A DNA stretch of 64,000 nucleotides, from NCBI GenBank assembly GCA_004168015.1, contig SEYW01000004.1:1-64000 (forward strand). The letters are read 5' to 3'. Positions 40,227-52,725 of this stretch are shown here, in pieces; the stretch's first letter is position 1, and each line of letters begins with the position of its first letter. The translations under genes were made by a program, and so were the position numbers. Source of the DNA: Methylolobus aquaticus. GTDB lineage: Bacteria > Pseudomonadota > Gammaproteobacteria > Methylococcales > Methylococcaceae. The notes below the pieces were generated by a model. That model was not told where the DNA came from, made no database searches, and saw only the letters and a program-made list of their open reading frames with translations.

Positions 40227-42950
40227 TTATGCGGGATCGGCCAGCAGCTTGGCATGCGCCGCCGCGAGCCGGGCGACCGGCACGCGCGGCGCCGAGCACG
40301 AGACATAGTCGAGTCCGACGCTCTGGCAGAAGCGGATCGAGGCAGGGTGTCCGCCCTGTTCGCCGCAGATGCCGACCTTCAGGTTCGGCTTGGTCTGGCG
40401 GCCGCGCTCGACCGCCATCTTCATCAGCGTGCCTACACCGTTGACATCCAGCACCTCGAACGGGTTGTCCTTCAGGATGCCGGTCTCGATGTACAGCGGC
40501 AGGAACTTGTTCTCGGCGTCCTCACGCGAGAACGACAGCGTCGCCTGGGTCAAATCGTTGGTCCCGAACGAGAAGAACTCGGCGACGCCGGCGAGCGAAT
40601 CGGCGCGGGTGCAAGCCCGTACGGTTTCGATCATGCTGCCGAACTTGACATTCAGCGTGACGCCGTACTGGGCTTCGATCTCACCGCGCAGCCGGTCCAC
40701 GCAGGTCTTGACCCATTTGAGTTCCTCCGCGCTGATGACCTGCGGCACCATGATTTCGGGCGCGACGGCAACGCCGGCCTTGAGACATTCAGCCGCGGCT
40801 TCGAGGATGCCGCGGAGCTGCATCTCGTAGATTTCCGGGTAGGTGATGCCGAGCCGGACACCGCGGTGGCCGAGCATCGGGTTGACCTCGAACAATTCGG
40901 CGACCTTTTTCAGCATCGCTTCCTTACGCGCGATCACGGCGTTGACCTGATCTTCGCCAATGTCGCTGGTTGCGATGCCGCCGAGCATCATCGCGGCGGC
41001 ATTCCGGCCGCGGACGGCCAGGCGGTATTCCTTTAATGCTTCAATCTCGTCCAGCAACTGGTGTTCGCCGGGCAGGAATTCGTGCATCGGCGGGTCGAGC
41101 AGCCGCACCGTGACCGGTCGCGGCGCCATCGCCGTGAAGATCTCCTTGAAGTCCTGACGCTGGAACGGTAGCAGCTTGTCGAGCGCAGCCTTACGTTCCT
41201 CGGTGTTGTGCGCGAGGATCATCTCGACGACCACCGGCAGCCGATCGGTCGCATTGAACATGCGCTCGGTGCGACACAGGCCGATACCCATCGCGCCGTA
41301 CTCGCGGGCCCGCTGCGCCGCGGCCGGCGTGTCGGCATTCGCCATGACCTTCAGTTGCGACCGCTCGTCGGCCCATCCCAGCAGGGTCTTCAGTTCGTCG
41401 GAGAAGACCGGCGGGATGGTCGGAATCTCGCCGAGATAGACGTTACCGGTGCTGCCGTCGATCGTGATGACATCGCCCTCGCGCAGCGTGATGTCCCCGA
41501 TGATCGCGATGCGTGCACGGGAATCGACCTTGATCCCTTCCGCGCCGGCCACGCAGGCCTTGCCCATGCCGCGCGCGACGACTGCCGCGTGCGAGGTCTT
41601 GCCGCCGCGGCTGGTCAGGATGCCCTGGGAGGCGAAGAAACCGTGGATGTCTTCAGGCTTGGTCTCCTCCCGGACGAGAATCACTTTGGTGCCGTTGCGT
41701 CCCAGCAGTTCGGCCTGGTCGGCATCGAACACGCACTGGCCGCTCGCGGCGCCCGGCGAGGCCGGCAGGCCTTGTGCTAGGGCTTCCTGGGAATGGGACG
41801 GGTCCAGTGCCGGATGCAGCAACTGCTCCAGCAGTTCCGGGTTAACGCGGAGCAGAGCTTGTTCCTTGGTGATCAGGCCTTCGCCGACCATCTCGACCGA
41901 GGTGCGGACCATGCCGGTCGCATTCATCTTGCCGTTGCGGGTCTGCAGGCAGTACAGCACGCCCTTTTCGATGGTGTACTCGTAGTCCTGCACTTCCTTG
42001 TAGTGGCCTTCGAGTTTGTTCCGCAGGTCGACCAGCTGGCGGTACAGGTCGGGCATCTCGGTGGCCATCTCGTGCACCGGTTTCGGTGTGCGGATACCGG
42101 CGACGACGTCCTCGCCCTGGGCGTTGACGAGATACTCGCCGTACATTTCGTTCTCGCCGGTGCCGGGATTGCGCGTGAAGCCGACGCCGGTTGCGCAGTC
42201 ATCGCCCATGTTGCCGAAGACCATCGTCACGACATTGACGGCCGTGCCGTTGGCCATTTCCGGCGTAATGTGGAACTCCCGGCGGTAGTCGACCGCGCGC
42301 TTGCCCATCCACGAGTTGAAGACCGCCTGGATGGCGATTTCGAGTTGCTCGTAGACGTCTTCCGGGAACGGCTTGCCGGTATGTTCCTTGACGACGACCA
42401 GAAAACGTTCGGCGATGTCCTTCAGATGGGCGGCGTTCAGACCGATATCGGCCTTGACGCCGGCCTGACGCTTGACCTCGTCGAACTGCCGGTCGAACAG
42501 TTCATCGGGTACGCCGAGCGCGACCTTGCCGAACAGCTGGATGAAGCGGCGATAGGCGTCGTAGCCGAAGCGCTCGTTTTGCGTCTGCGCGATCAGTCCT
42601 TGCAGGGTTTGGCCGTTCAGGCCGAGGTTCAGGATCGTGTCCATCATGCCGGGCATCGACATCGCGGAGCCGGAGCGTACCGACACCAGCAGCGGGTTGT
42701 CGGCGCCGCCGAAGCCCTTGCCGGTTTTCTGCTCCAGTGCCGCGACATGGCTGCGAACCTCGTCGATCAGGCCGTTCGGCAGACGCTTGACGTCGAGGTA
42801 CTCCAGGCAGGCGGCGGTCGTGATGACGAAGCCGGGCGGCACGTTCAGTCCGATCTGCGTCATCTCACAGAGGTTGGCGCCCTTGCCACCCAGCAGATGC
42901 TTGTTTTTGCCGTCGCCCTCGTGAAACGCGTAGACGTATTTGCTGTTCAC
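40227..42950 (-). CDS. ppdK: pyruvate phosphate dikinase
   Basis: The 907-residue protein is a complete PPDK. The N-terminal nucleotide-binding domain has VYAFHEGDGKNKHLLGGKGA, MPGMMDTILNLGLN and YGEYLVNAQGEDVVAGIRTP. The phosphohistidine domain has GGKTSHAAVVARGMGKACV. The C-terminal PEP-binding barrel has GLCRTERMF, FGTNDLTQATLSFSREDA and GICGEQGGHPASIRFCQSVG, with the catalytic Cys in DYVSCSAPRVPVARLAAAHA. It reversibly converts ATP, phosphate and pyruvate to AMP, PPi and PEP. Methanotrophs use PPi-dependent glycolytic enzymes, which fits the neighbouring C1 genes. An AAGGGAG Shine-Dalgarno precedes ATG 42950. Confidence 0.95.
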   Translation of the reverse strand: MNSKYVYAFHEGDGKNKHLLGGKGANLCEMTQIGLNVPPGFVITTAACLEYLDVKRLPNGLIDEVRSHVAALEQKTGKGFGGADNPLLVSVRSGSAMSMPGMMDTILNLGLNGQTLQGLIAQTQNERFGYDAYRRFIQLFGKVALGVPDELFDRQFDEVKRQAGVKADIGLNAAHLKDIAERFLVVVKEHTGKPFPEDVYEQLEIAIQAVFNSWMGKRAVDYRREFHITPEMANGTAVNVVTMVFGNMGDDCATGVGFTRNPGTGENEMYGEYLVNAQGEDVVAGIRTPKPVHEMATEMPDLYRQLVDLRNKLEGHYKEVQDYEYTIEKGVLYCLQTRNGKMNATGMVRTSVEMVGEGLITKEQALLRVNPELLEQLLHPALDPSHSQEALAQGLPASPGAASGQCVFDADQAELLGRNGTKVILVREETKPEDIHGFFASQGILTSRGGKTSHAAVVARGMGKACVAGAEGIKVDSRARIAIIGDITLREGDVITIDGSTGNVYLGEIPTIPPVFSDELKTLLGWADERSQLKVMANADTPAAAQRAREYGAMGIGLCRTERMFNATDRLPVVVEMILAHNTEERKAALDKLLPFQRQDFKEIFTAMAPRPVTVRLLDPPMHEFLPGEHQLLDEIEALKEYRLAVRGRNAAAMMLGGIATSDIGEDQVNAVIARKEAMLKKVAELFEVNPMLGHRGVRLGITYPEIYEMQLRGILEAAAECLKAGVAVAPEIMVPQVISAEELKWVKTCVDRLRGEIEAQYGVTLNVKFGSMIETVRACTRADSLAGVAEFFSFGTNDLTQATLSFSREDAENKFLPLYIETGILKDNPFEVLDVNGVGTLMKMAVERGRQTKPNLKVGICGEQGGHPASIRFCQSVGLDYVSCSAPRVPVARLAAAHAKLLADPA

Positions 42951-42978
42951 TGAAAGAACTCCCTTGGCTTTGTAGAGG

Positions 42979-43006
42979 ATTATGCGTTGTGGCGCGAAAC
43001 CGCCAA
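42979..43006 (-). promoter_or_regulatory. predicted ppdK promoter
   Basis: On the minus strand TTGGCG (43006-43001) and CATAAT (42984-42979) are spaced by 16 bases. They lie 28 bases upstream of the ppdK ATG, leaving a short leader. The match to sigma-70 consensus is fair. Confidence 0.45.
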
Positions 43007-43168
43007 ATTGTTGTGGTTATGATACCTGATTGGGGTATGGCCGAGCCTGTGAATGCCGGGACGCGACACTGAATTTCGCGGGGGTATCGAGGTGACCGTT
43101 GTCGGGCAGGACGCGCCGGTTGGGCGGCCTCGGCCAGCGAGACTCTCTTCTCGCTCGGCTTGGGCCGT

Positions 43169-44164
43169 TCAGCGAATGCGCAGCACGAGTTTTCCCGTCG
43201 AGTGTCCCTCTTCGATGGTAGCGTGTGCGGCTGCAGCCTCGGCCAGCGGAAAAGTGTCCGCGACATGGACGCGCAGCCGGCCCTGGTCGATCCATTCTCC
43301 ACAACGGCTCAGTATCTCGATCTGGTGATCGCGCGCGGCATCAAGGTTTCGCAGCATCGGTGTGAGCATCAACTCGAACCCAATGCGCAGATTTCGCATC
43401 CGTGCCTCGGCGAGTGCGGTGTCCCTGATGTCGAGCAGCGTGACCAGATCGCCGAAGTGCGCGGTGCAAGCGATGCTTTGTTGAAAGACCGCGGGCCCGA
43501 CCGTGTCGAACACGACGTCGGCGCCTGCGCCTCCGGTCAGATCATTGACGGCCATCGCGAAGTCCGTGCCCCGGTAGTCGATGATCTCGTCGGCGCCCAG
43601 AGCGCGGACGAAGGCCGCCTTGTCCGCCGAACCGACGGTGGCGATGACCCGCGCGCCGTGGAGCTTGGCCAGCTGGATTGCGACATGTCCGACGCCGCCC
43701 GCGCCGGCATGGATCAGCACCGTGTGGCCCGGCTGGAGGCGTGCCCGGTCATACAGTGCGCCCCAGGCCGTGATCAGCACCAGCGGCGCCGCCGCGGCCT
43801 CGTCGAAACGCAGACTGGCCGGCATGGGTACGGCCCAGCGCTGGTCTAGCACGGTATATTCGGCGTAGTTGCCGGGGTCGCCGCCCAGTCCGCCGTGACA
43901 GAAGTAGACCCGGTCGCCAAGCTGGAAGCGATGCGCGTCCGCGCCCTTGTCGACGACGATGCCGGCGCCGTCGCAGCCGAGCACGCAGGGCAGGGCATCC
44001 GGGAAAAACACCCCGCGCTGCCGCACTTTGGTATCGATCGGATTGATTCCCGCGGCGTGCAGCGCGACCTTGATCTGTGTCGGGGCGGTGATGGCGGGTT
44101 CGGGTATTTCGGCCAGTTGCAGCACGGACGGCTGGCCGACTGCGGTCATCAACATCGCTTTCAT
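43169..44164 (-). CDS. zinc-independent quinone oxidoreductase (MDR family)
   Basis: From ATG 44164 the 331-residue product is a medium-chain reductase: MKAMLMTAVGQPSVLQLAEI, AGINPIDTKVRQRG, PCVLGCDGAGIVVDKGA, a Rossmann motif HAGAGGVGHVAIQLAKLHGA, and VVFDTVGPAVFQQSIACTA. The Cys/His zinc ligands of alcohol dehydrogenases are missing, so it belongs with QOR/crotonase-like NADPH-dependent reductases. It would reduce quinones or enones in the cytoplasm. The gene stands between ppdK and an NlpC/P60 lipoprotein gene, all on the minus strand. Confidence 0.85.
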   Translation of the reverse strand: MKAMLMTAVGQPSVLQLAEIPEPAITAPTQIKVALHAAGINPIDTKVRQRGVFFPDALPCVLGCDGAGIVVDKGADAHRFQLGDRVYFCHGGLGGDPGNYAEYTVLDQRWAVPMPASLRFDEAAAAPLVLITAWGALYDRARLQPGHTVLIHAGAGGVGHVAIQLAKLHGARVIATVGSADKAAFVRALGADEIIDYRGTDFAMAVNDLTGGAGADVVFDTVGPAVFQQSIACTAHFGDLVTLLDIRDTALAEARMRNLRIGFELMLTPMLRNLDAARDHQIEILSRCGEWIDQGRLRVHVADTFPLAEAAAAHATIEEGHSTGKLVLRIR

Positions 44165-44223
44165 AGAGGGTGCTCTCGGTTTGTTCGGTGAGTGTGCCCG
44201 GCGCGCAGCTCCGGCGCTGCCGG

Positions 44224-44745
44224 TCAGCGGCGGAGCGGGGGAGGTCGGCCTATCGCAACCAGATGTTCGCGCCAATAGCGTTTGTTGAGGTCGGAAATGA
44301 TCACCTGTCCGGCCTTGGCGCTGGAGGCGTGAACGAATGCGTCGCGGCCTATGTAAATGCCCACGTGTGACACCGGCGGCGTGCCGGTATCGAAGAACAC
44401 CAGGTCTCCCGGGCGGCGCGCATGGACCGGCACCTTGGGTAGCCAGGACGCCTGTTCGACCGCGCGCCGGGGCAGATGGATGCCGTAGCGGCCGAAGACA
44501 TACCGCACGAATCCACTGCAGTCGAAGCCCTCGGCCGGGGAATTGCCGCCCCAGCGGTAGGGGGTGCCCTTCAGGCTCAGCGCGAACGGGATGACCATCG
44601 GCTGCGGTAATGCCGCGCGGGGGCGCGGTGTTGCGGCAGGTGGGGCTTTCGGCGCGCTGGAGCAGGCGGCCAGGCAGCACAGCACGCCGGCGAGGGTGAG
44701 ACGCCGCCAGTCAGGAGTCAAATGCGCGGATTGGGTGCCCAGCAT
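44224..44745 (-). CDS. NlpC/P60 family lipoprotein (cell-wall endopeptidase)
   Basis: The 173-residue product has a lipoprotein signal with lipobox LAAC (acylated Cys near residue 28) and a complete NlpC/P60 domain. The catalytic Cys is in GFDCSGFVRYVFGRYGI, the catalytic His in PVSHVGIYIG, and the third polar residue is His in FVHASSAKAGQV. The sequence TPYRWGGNSPAEGFDCSG is the usual Spr/NlpC entry. It probably cleaves peptidoglycan cross-links from the periplasmic side of a membrane, like E. coli Spr/MepS. Confidence 0.88.
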   Translation of the reverse strand: MLGTQSAHLTPDWRRLTLAGVLCCLAACSSAPKAPPAATPRPRAALPQPMVIPFALSLKGTPYRWGGNSPAEGFDCSGFVRYVFGRYGIHLPRRAVEQASWLPKVPVHARRPGDLVFFDTGTPPVSHVGIYIGRDAFVHASSAKAGQVIISDLNKRYWREHLVAIGRPPPLRR

Positions 44746-44817
44746 GCCCGGTGCGCCATCAGAAGTTCGGTGCGCGAGTTTTTACTCCGGACCCGGGGGC
44801 CTGTAAAGACCGGGCGG

Positions 44818-45816
44818 CTAGAAGGCGACCGCGAACCCGGCCAGGCCGATGAAGCCCGGCGCATCGCCGATGCCGGCATTGGCGCTCCCAAAGACTTCCA
44901 GGGTGTCATCCAGGGTCCAGGTGGCGCCGGCCCCGAAGACCTGTCCGTTGAAGCTCCGGAACAGTCCATCGCGATCGGCGCGCACGGTAGATCCGCGCGG
45001 CAAAGCGGCGCCGTTGTGGTAACCATGCACGAACAGGGCGACGTCTTCGGTCAGATCGCGTTGCAGCGACCAGGACAGGGTTTCCTCCACGAGGTTCGAT
45101 TCGTGGTTGAGGAAAATGCTCGTCAAGCCGATATTCCACTCGAGACCCAGCCCGAAGGGCAGGGTGTGGTCCAGGTTGACGGACCAGGCCCATTGCGTGT
45201 GATTGCTCAGTGAGGACGAGCCCCAGGTCGTTTGGACGTAGGTTTCGAGGGCAACGGCCGGGATGCGATAAGCCAGGTTTTCCTCCCAGATCTGATATTT
45301 GACATCGAACGTCAACGGGCTGAAACCGACCGTCGTCGGTGCGCCCTCGACCACGGTCAAGCCATTCGTGAACAGACGAAATTCCAGATTGTCCGTTACG
45401 CCATACCTCAAGAACAGCTCCCAGTCGTATTGCGGGGCCGTCCGCTGCGTGGCCGAGTAATAGCCCACCGGCGAATTCTCGAAATAGAAACGGCCTTCGG
45501 GCAGCGTGAAGGCGCTGTTCGGGAAGTTGGCCGTGTCCGGTCCAGGGGTGCTGATATCGGGCTGCGCCCGCTCTTGCGGGGTTGCCGGATCTCGGTACAG
45601 ATAAGGTGCCCAAATCCACTCACGCGTCGCGGGGCTGGATTCCGGAACCTCGGAACGCGTGAGACCCTTGCCGCGGCGTTCCAGGTTGGTTGGGGTCGCA
45701 GCTTCCGATTCCGACCCCCCTGCAGGCCTGCCGCGTCCGGCACAGCTCGTCAAAATCAGTGCGGCCACGACGATCAGAAGCCGCCATGCAACATGCCGGG
45801 CGCACCCGCGCATCAT
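44818..45816 (-). CDS. putative outer-membrane beta-barrel lipoprotein, paralog 1
   Basis: The 332-residue product has a lipoprotein signal (WRLLIVVAALILTSC), a polar linker, and then a region that looks like a beta-barrel with alternating hydrophobic strands ending in aromatic residues (GLAGFAVAF). A distinctive block, QPDISTPGPDTANFPNSAFT, LPEGRFYFENSP, is shared with the protein at 62125-63303. Other shared parts are EWNIGLTSIFLNHE, LQRDLTEDVALFVHGYHNG, and FGAGATWTLDDTLEVFGSAN. It resembles the phenol/MetA-pathway outer-membrane transporter group. Substrate unknown. Confidence 0.65.
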   Translation of the reverse strand: MMRGCARHVAWRLLIVVAALILTSCAGRGRPAGGSESEAATPTNLERRGKGLTRSEVPESSPATREWIWAPYLYRDPATPQERAQPDISTPGPDTANFPNSAFTLPEGRFYFENSPVGYYSATQRTAPQYDWELFLRYGVTDNLEFRLFTNGLTVVEGAPTTVGFSPLTFDVKYQIWEENLAYRIPAVALETYVQTTWGSSSLSNHTQWAWSVNLDHTLPFGLGLEWNIGLTSIFLNHESNLVEETLSWSLQRDLTEDVALFVHGYHNGAALPRGSTVRADRDGLFRSFNGQVFGAGATWTLDDTLEVFGSANAGIGDAPGFIGLAGFAVAF

Positions 45817-46063
45817 CCGGCCGCGGAAGGAGTGGGGCGGAACACGCCGCGCGCCGGTCTGGTAGTGTGCGGCGGGCGCCGCAAGGCGCTGAATTCACAA
45901 CTTCGGGTGGGCTCGGGTATCATCCGCCGTCCGTCCTGCACCGCATTTCGGTCCCCTGCCGAGCGTTCGGCAGGGCCCGAGCCTGATCAACCCTCTTGCC
46001 CTCCAGGACAACATCCGTGTTCGAGGTCATGTTTGCCGTCACTGTTTCGGACATCCAGCTTAC

Positions 46064-47389
46064 ATGAATCGCAGCCCGCGCAAAGCCATCGTCGCCGGTA
46101 TTGCCGGTAATGCCATCGAGTGGTACGACTTCGCACTGTACGGCCATTTCTCGGTGATCATCGGCGAGACCTTTTTCCCAAAGGAGGAGCCGGGGCTGGC
46201 GATGCTGGCAGCATTCGCCGTGTTCAGCGTCAGCTTTTTCATGCGGCCGCTCGGCGCGCTGCTGTTCAGTGCGATCGGCGATCGCTGGGGCCGCAAGCGC
46301 GCGCTGTCTCTCTCGATGCTCGGCATGGCGCTGCCTACCGCTGCGATCGGGCTGCTGCCCTCGTTCGGGGATATCGGCGTTGCCGCGACGGTCCTGCTGG
46401 TCCTGCTGCGGCTGCTCCAGGGCATTTCGCTGGGCGGTGAGATGGGCGGGGCCGTGACCTATGTGATGGAGCATACGCCGGGTCATCGCATCGGCCTCGC
46501 ATCCAGCCTGATTCAGGCGAGTACCTGTCTGGGCCTGTTGTCGGGGACGCTGATTTCCAGCGCAATTTCGGCGTGGCTGACGCCGGAGCAGTTCCTGTCC
46601 TGGGGTTGGCGGATCCCGTTCCTGCTGGGTCTCGGAGCCGCGTGGATCGGCTTTCGGATTCGACAGAAGATGCCGGAAAGTGCTCTGTACGAAGCCGCCA
46701 AGGCGCAGAACACCCTGCACCGCAATCCGGTCGCGGCGGTCATTGCCCGTCACAAGCGGCGGGTCCTGATCGGAGTGGCCGTGGTGACGCCGATGACCTG
46801 CTGCTTTTTCTTCGCGTTCGTGTATTTCAACAGCTTCATGCTGGCCAACCTACAGTTTCCGCCCAGTCGTGCGTTGCTCGTGACTTCGGCCGGCCTGATC
46901 GTGTCCCTGGCAACGACCTTGCTGGGGGGCTGGCTGGCGGATCGCTGGGGCTACAAGCGCATTCTGGCCATCGGGATCGTGGGGCTGGTCGTCGGCGTCC
47001 ATCCGCTGTTCGACGCCATGTCCGGCCACCCCGAACCGCGTTGGGTGCTGCCGGCGTTCTTCGCGTTCACGGTCCTGATCGGCATCTACACCAGCTCGGC
47101 CTTTGCCGCCGTGACGGGCCTGTTCGCGACCGGAGTGCGCTACAGCGGTGTCAGTCTCGCGGTCAACATCGCCTCGCCGGTGTTCGGCAGCACCGCACCC
47201 TTGCTCGCCGCCTGGCTGGTGCGCGATTACGGGACTAACGATGGTTTCGCGGTATTCGGCTACTACCTGACGGCCTTGTGCGCGGCAGCCGTGCTGGCGA
47301 TCCGGGTGCTGGATCACGGCGCCTTCGATGGCTGGGGCGTGCCGCCCGGCGAGGTGTCCGCCAGGCAACACCATCGAACGGGCCGGTAA
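46064..47389 (+). CDS. MFS transporter, metabolite:H+ symporter (ProP/ShiA-like)
   Basis: The 441-residue protein carries the MHS-subfamily start (AGIAGNAIEWYDFALYGHFS), the loop-2/3 motif FSAIGDRWGRKRALSLSM, LRLLQGISLGGEMGGAVTY, and GWRIPFLLGLGAAWIGFRIR before helix 7. The second-half loop motif is GGWLADRWGYKRILAI. About 12 membrane helices are visible. Members import organic acids, betaine, proline, shikimate or citrate with protons. The substrate cannot be told from sequence. Confidence 0.85.
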   Translation: MNRSPRKAIVAGIAGNAIEWYDFALYGHFSVIIGETFFPKEEPGLAMLAAFAVFSVSFFMRPLGALLFSAIGDRWGRKRALSLSMLGMALPTAAIGLLPSFGDIGVAATVLLVLLRLLQGISLGGEMGGAVTYVMEHTPGHRIGLASSLIQASTCLGLLSGTLISSAISAWLTPEQFLSWGWRIPFLLGLGAAWIGFRIRQKMPESALYEAAKAQNTLHRNPVAAVIARHKRRVLIGVAVVTPMTCCFFFAFVYFNSFMLANLQFPPSRALLVTSAGLIVSLATTLLGGWLADRWGYKRILAIGIVGLVVGVHPLFDAMSGHPEPRWVLPAFFAFTVLIGIYTSSAFAAVTGLFATGVRYSGVSLAVNIASPVFGSTAPLLAAWLVRDYGTNDGFAVFGYYLTALCAAAVLAIRVLDHGAFDGWGVPPGEVSARQHHRTGR

Positions 47390-47442
47390 CGAGCTGAGTC
47401 GCGCGATTATCCGGGTCGGTCCGTCGGGCCGTGCGGCTCGGC

Positions 47443-48426
47443 TTATGGGCTTTCGGCCAGCACCACGGCGCGCTGCGGCGCCGGCAGGCCCTCGCAGGTC
47501 AGGGACGGGTTGTGCGGGTCGAGAAAGTCCGTCAGAGACTGGAAACGCATCCAGGCCGTGGCCCGTTGTTCCAGGGGCGTTGTGGCGGCAACGTCCACGA
47601 CCCGCACATTGCGGTAACCGCAGCGCCGCAGCCAGCCGACCAGAGTCATGCAGGACGGGATGAACCAGACGTTCCGCATCTGGGCGTAGCGATCTTCGGG
47701 CAGCAGGCTGTGCCCTTCCGGGCCGTCGATCACCAGCGTCTCGAGAACCAGCTCCCCTCCGGGTCGCAAACACCCCTTCAACTCGAGCAGGTGATCCAGC
47801 GGCGAGCGCCGGTGGTAGAGCACGCCCATCGAGAACACCGTGTCGAACGCCTGCAGTTGTGGTGGGACCTGTTCGATGCCCAGCGGCAGCAGCTGCACCG
47901 GCCATGTTCCCGCGTAACGCTTCACTGCCAGAAATTGCGCGATATGGACCAGCGTGGGGTCGATGCCGACGACCAGTTCGGCGCCGGCGCCCAGCATGCG
48001 CCATGCGTAGTAGCCGTTGCCGCAGCCCACATCGAGGATCCGCCGTCCGTGCAAGGGCGCGATGGCTGCCTGTAGTCGCTGCCACTTCAGATTCGACCGC
48101 CATTCCGCGTCGATATCGATGCCGAATAGCCGGAACGGGCCCTTGCGCCAGGGATGTAGCCGTTGCAACAGGGTCGTGAGCTGTTCCCGCGCGGGTTCCG
48201 CGATGTCGTCCGGTGCGCCGATGGTCACGGCCTCGCAAGTGAAGTCCAGTGCCGACGGGCTGGCCGGTGGCAGCTCCGCCACGGTGTTCAGCCACTCACG
48301 CCAGCGACCATGGCGGCCGTTCGCGAACACGGCCTCCAGGTCGGTGCGCAACGTGTCGCGCCAGTCTTTCGGGAAGCCCGGCTCGTCGATCGCGGCCAGT
48401 CCCGGCCAGCCTGCGGGCTCGCTCAT
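47443..48426 (-). CDS. cmoB: tRNA U34 carboxymethyltransferase CmoB
   Basis: ATG 48426 is preferred to a GTG two codons earlier. The 327-residue protein has the CmoB N-terminus and the carboxy-SAM-binding region: LTTLLQRLHPWRKGPFRLFG, EWRSNLKWQRLQ, ILDVGCGNGYYAWRMLGAGA, VVGIDPTLVHIAQFLAVKRY and MGVLYHRRSPLDHLLELK. It completes uridine-5-oxyacetic acid at wobble position 34 of tRNAs using carboxy-S-adenosylmethionine. CmoB is mainly gammaproteobacterial. Its partner cmoA is not in the window. Confidence 0.93.
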   Translation of the reverse strand: MSEPAGWPGLAAIDEPGFPKDWRDTLRTDLEAVFANGRHGRWREWLNTVAELPPASPSALDFTCEAVTIGAPDDIAEPAREQLTTLLQRLHPWRKGPFRLFGIDIDAEWRSNLKWQRLQAAIAPLHGRRILDVGCGNGYYAWRMLGAGAELVVGIDPTLVHIAQFLAVKRYAGTWPVQLLPLGIEQVPPQLQAFDTVFSMGVLYHRRSPLDHLLELKGCLRPGGELVLETLVIDGPEGHSLLPEDRYAQMRNVWFIPSCMTLVGWLRRCGYRNVRVVDVAATTPLEQRATAWMRFQSLTDFLDPHNPSLTCEGLPAPQRAVVLAESP

Positions 48427-48509
48427 GGGCACGGGCTGCGCCCGGCAAGCCCTGTGATAGACTCGGCGGGTCTGTCCGTGGTGCCGCGACGACGGGTGGC
48501 GCCCTTTAG

Positions 48510-50132
<1,623 letters not shown>

Positions 50133-50249
50133 TGCGTTGTTTCCTAGAGGACCTTTCCCAGCACGTTATAATAGCGCGCCCGGCCACAATAGACTATCGG
50201 CTCGATATGACGACGCGCTTCGCTGACGTCGTCCGGCTCTCCCTTCTGA

Positions 50250-51281
<1,032 letters not shown>

Positions 51282-51311
51282 CCGCGCTGTCCGTTTCCGG
51301 GACGAGAAGCC

Positions 51312-52151
51312 ATGAGCCTGCCGCCAGACCTGTACGCTGTTTTCGGCCACCCCATCGGCCATAGCAAATCGCCCCGTATCCACCGGCTGTTCGCCGAGCA
51401 GACGGGCCAGAGCCTGCATTACGAGGCCAGGGATGTCGACCTGCCGCAGTTCGAGGCGGCGGTGCGCGCCTTCGTGGGCGCGGAAGGCGGGCGTGGCCTG
51501 AACTGCACCTTGCCGCTCAAGGAAGCCGCGTGGCGGCTGGCCGATACGCTCAGCGATCGGGCGCGGTGCGCGCAGGCCGTCAACACGCTGGCGCTCCGCT
51601 CCGATGGCTCGCTGTTCGGGGACAACACGGACGGCGTAGGTCTGTTGCGCGATCTGATGTGCCGACTCGGCGTGATCGTGCGGAGTGGGCGCATCCTGGT
51701 GATCGGGGCCGGTGGTGCCGCCCGTGGCATCCTCGCCCCGTTGCTTGGGGAATCGCCCGCTGCCGTGGTCATCGCCAACCGTACCTTGGAGCGCGCCCGG
51801 GGGCTGGCGAGGGATTTCTCCAGTCTCGGGTCCGTCGGTGCGGTGAGTTTCGACGAGCTTGCGGGTCGGCAGTTCGATCTGGTCATCAACGCCAGTGCCG
51901 CGAGTCTTACTGGCGAGCTTCCTCCGCTGCCGGACGATCTGCTCGCTTCGGGGGCGGGCTGTTACGATCTCGCCTACGGCACGGAGCCGACGCCGTTCCT
52001 GTTGTGGGGGCAGGAGCGCGGCGCGAGGATCAGTGCGGATGGGCTCGGCATGTTGGTCGAGCAGGCGGCCGAAGCCTTTGAACTGTGGCGGGGAGTGCGC
52101 CCGGATACGCGCTCCGTGATCGAACTGCTGAGCAACGAACGGGGTTTCTAG
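51312..52151 (+). CDS. aroE: shikimate dehydrogenase
   Basis: The 279-residue protein has the AroE signature: YAVFGHPIGHSKSPRIHRLF, GGRGLNCTLPLKEAAWRLAD (catalytic Lys), AQAVNTLALRSDGSLFGDNT, DGVGLL, the NADP Rossmann loop VIGAGGAARGILAPLLGES with NRTLERA, and DLAYGTEPTPFLLWGQERGA with GLGMLVEQAAEAFELW. It reduces 3-dehydroshikimate with NADPH. It follows hemB by 30 bases on the same strand and may be co-transcribed. Confidence 0.95.
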   Translation: MSLPPDLYAVFGHPIGHSKSPRIHRLFAEQTGQSLHYEARDVDLPQFEAAVRAFVGAEGGRGLNCTLPLKEAAWRLADTLSDRARCAQAVNTLALRSDGSLFGDNTDGVGLLRDLMCRLGVIVRSGRILVIGAGGAARGILAPLLGESPAAVVIANRTLERARGLARDFSSLGSVGAVSFDELAGRQFDLVINASAASLTGELPPLPDDLLASGAGCYDLAYGTEPTPFLLWGQERGARISADGLGMLVEQAAEAFELWRGVRPDTRSVIELLSNERGF

Positions 52152-52200
52152 CGGGCAGTACGCGCGGACCTGACGGTTGACAGCCGCCCGCGCAGCGCTG

Positions 52201-52725
52201 TTAGGCAGAGTAAAGGTTCTTCAGCCGCACGTAGCCGTTTTTCGAGATTTCAAAGAACGCCAGTTCTGCCTCGGTCAGCGGCCGTGACTGTCGTGCAGGT
52301 GAGCCGACGTAGAGGAAGCCGCTCGTGAGCCGCTTGCCCGGCGGGACCAATGCGCCGGCGCCGATCATGACACGGTCCTCGACGAATGCTCCATCCATGA
52401 CGATCGCGCCGATGCCGATCAGGCACAGATCGCCAATCGTGCAGCCGTGCAGCACGACGCGATGACCGATCGTCACGCCATTGCCGATGATGAGCGGATG
52501 GCCGTCGGGATTCGAGGCCGTCTTCTGTGTCACATGCAGTACGCAGCCGTCCTGTATGTTGGTTTCATGCCCGACCCTGATCGCGTTGACGTCGCCGCGG
52601 ATCACGGTCGTCGGCCACACCGAGGCCTCATCGCCCAGGGCGACGTCGCCGATAACGACCGCGCTGCCGGCGATGTAGACATTCCGTCCGAGCGTGGGCG
52701 TTATGCCGTTGAAGGTTTCGATCAT
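52201..52725 (-). CDS. gamma-carbonic anhydrase family protein (YrdA-like)
   Basis: The 174-residue protein shows the left-handed beta-helix hexapeptide pattern ([40 protein letters not shown]). Three histidines sit at the usual metal positions ([34 protein letters not shown]). Family members are carbonic anhydrases or related acyltransferase-like proteins whose activity is often unproven. It ends the his transcript: its ATG overlaps the hisE stop (ATGA), which is unusual for this family. Confidence 0.85.
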   Translation of the reverse strand: MIETFNGITPTLGRNVYIAGSAVVIGDVALGDEASVWPTTVIRGDVNAIRVGHETNIQDGCVLHVTQKTASNPDGHPLIIGNGVTIGHRVVLHGCTIGDLCLIGIGAIVMDGAFVEDRVMIGAGALVPPGKRLTSGFLYVGSPARQSRPLTEAELAFFEISKNGYVRLKNLYSA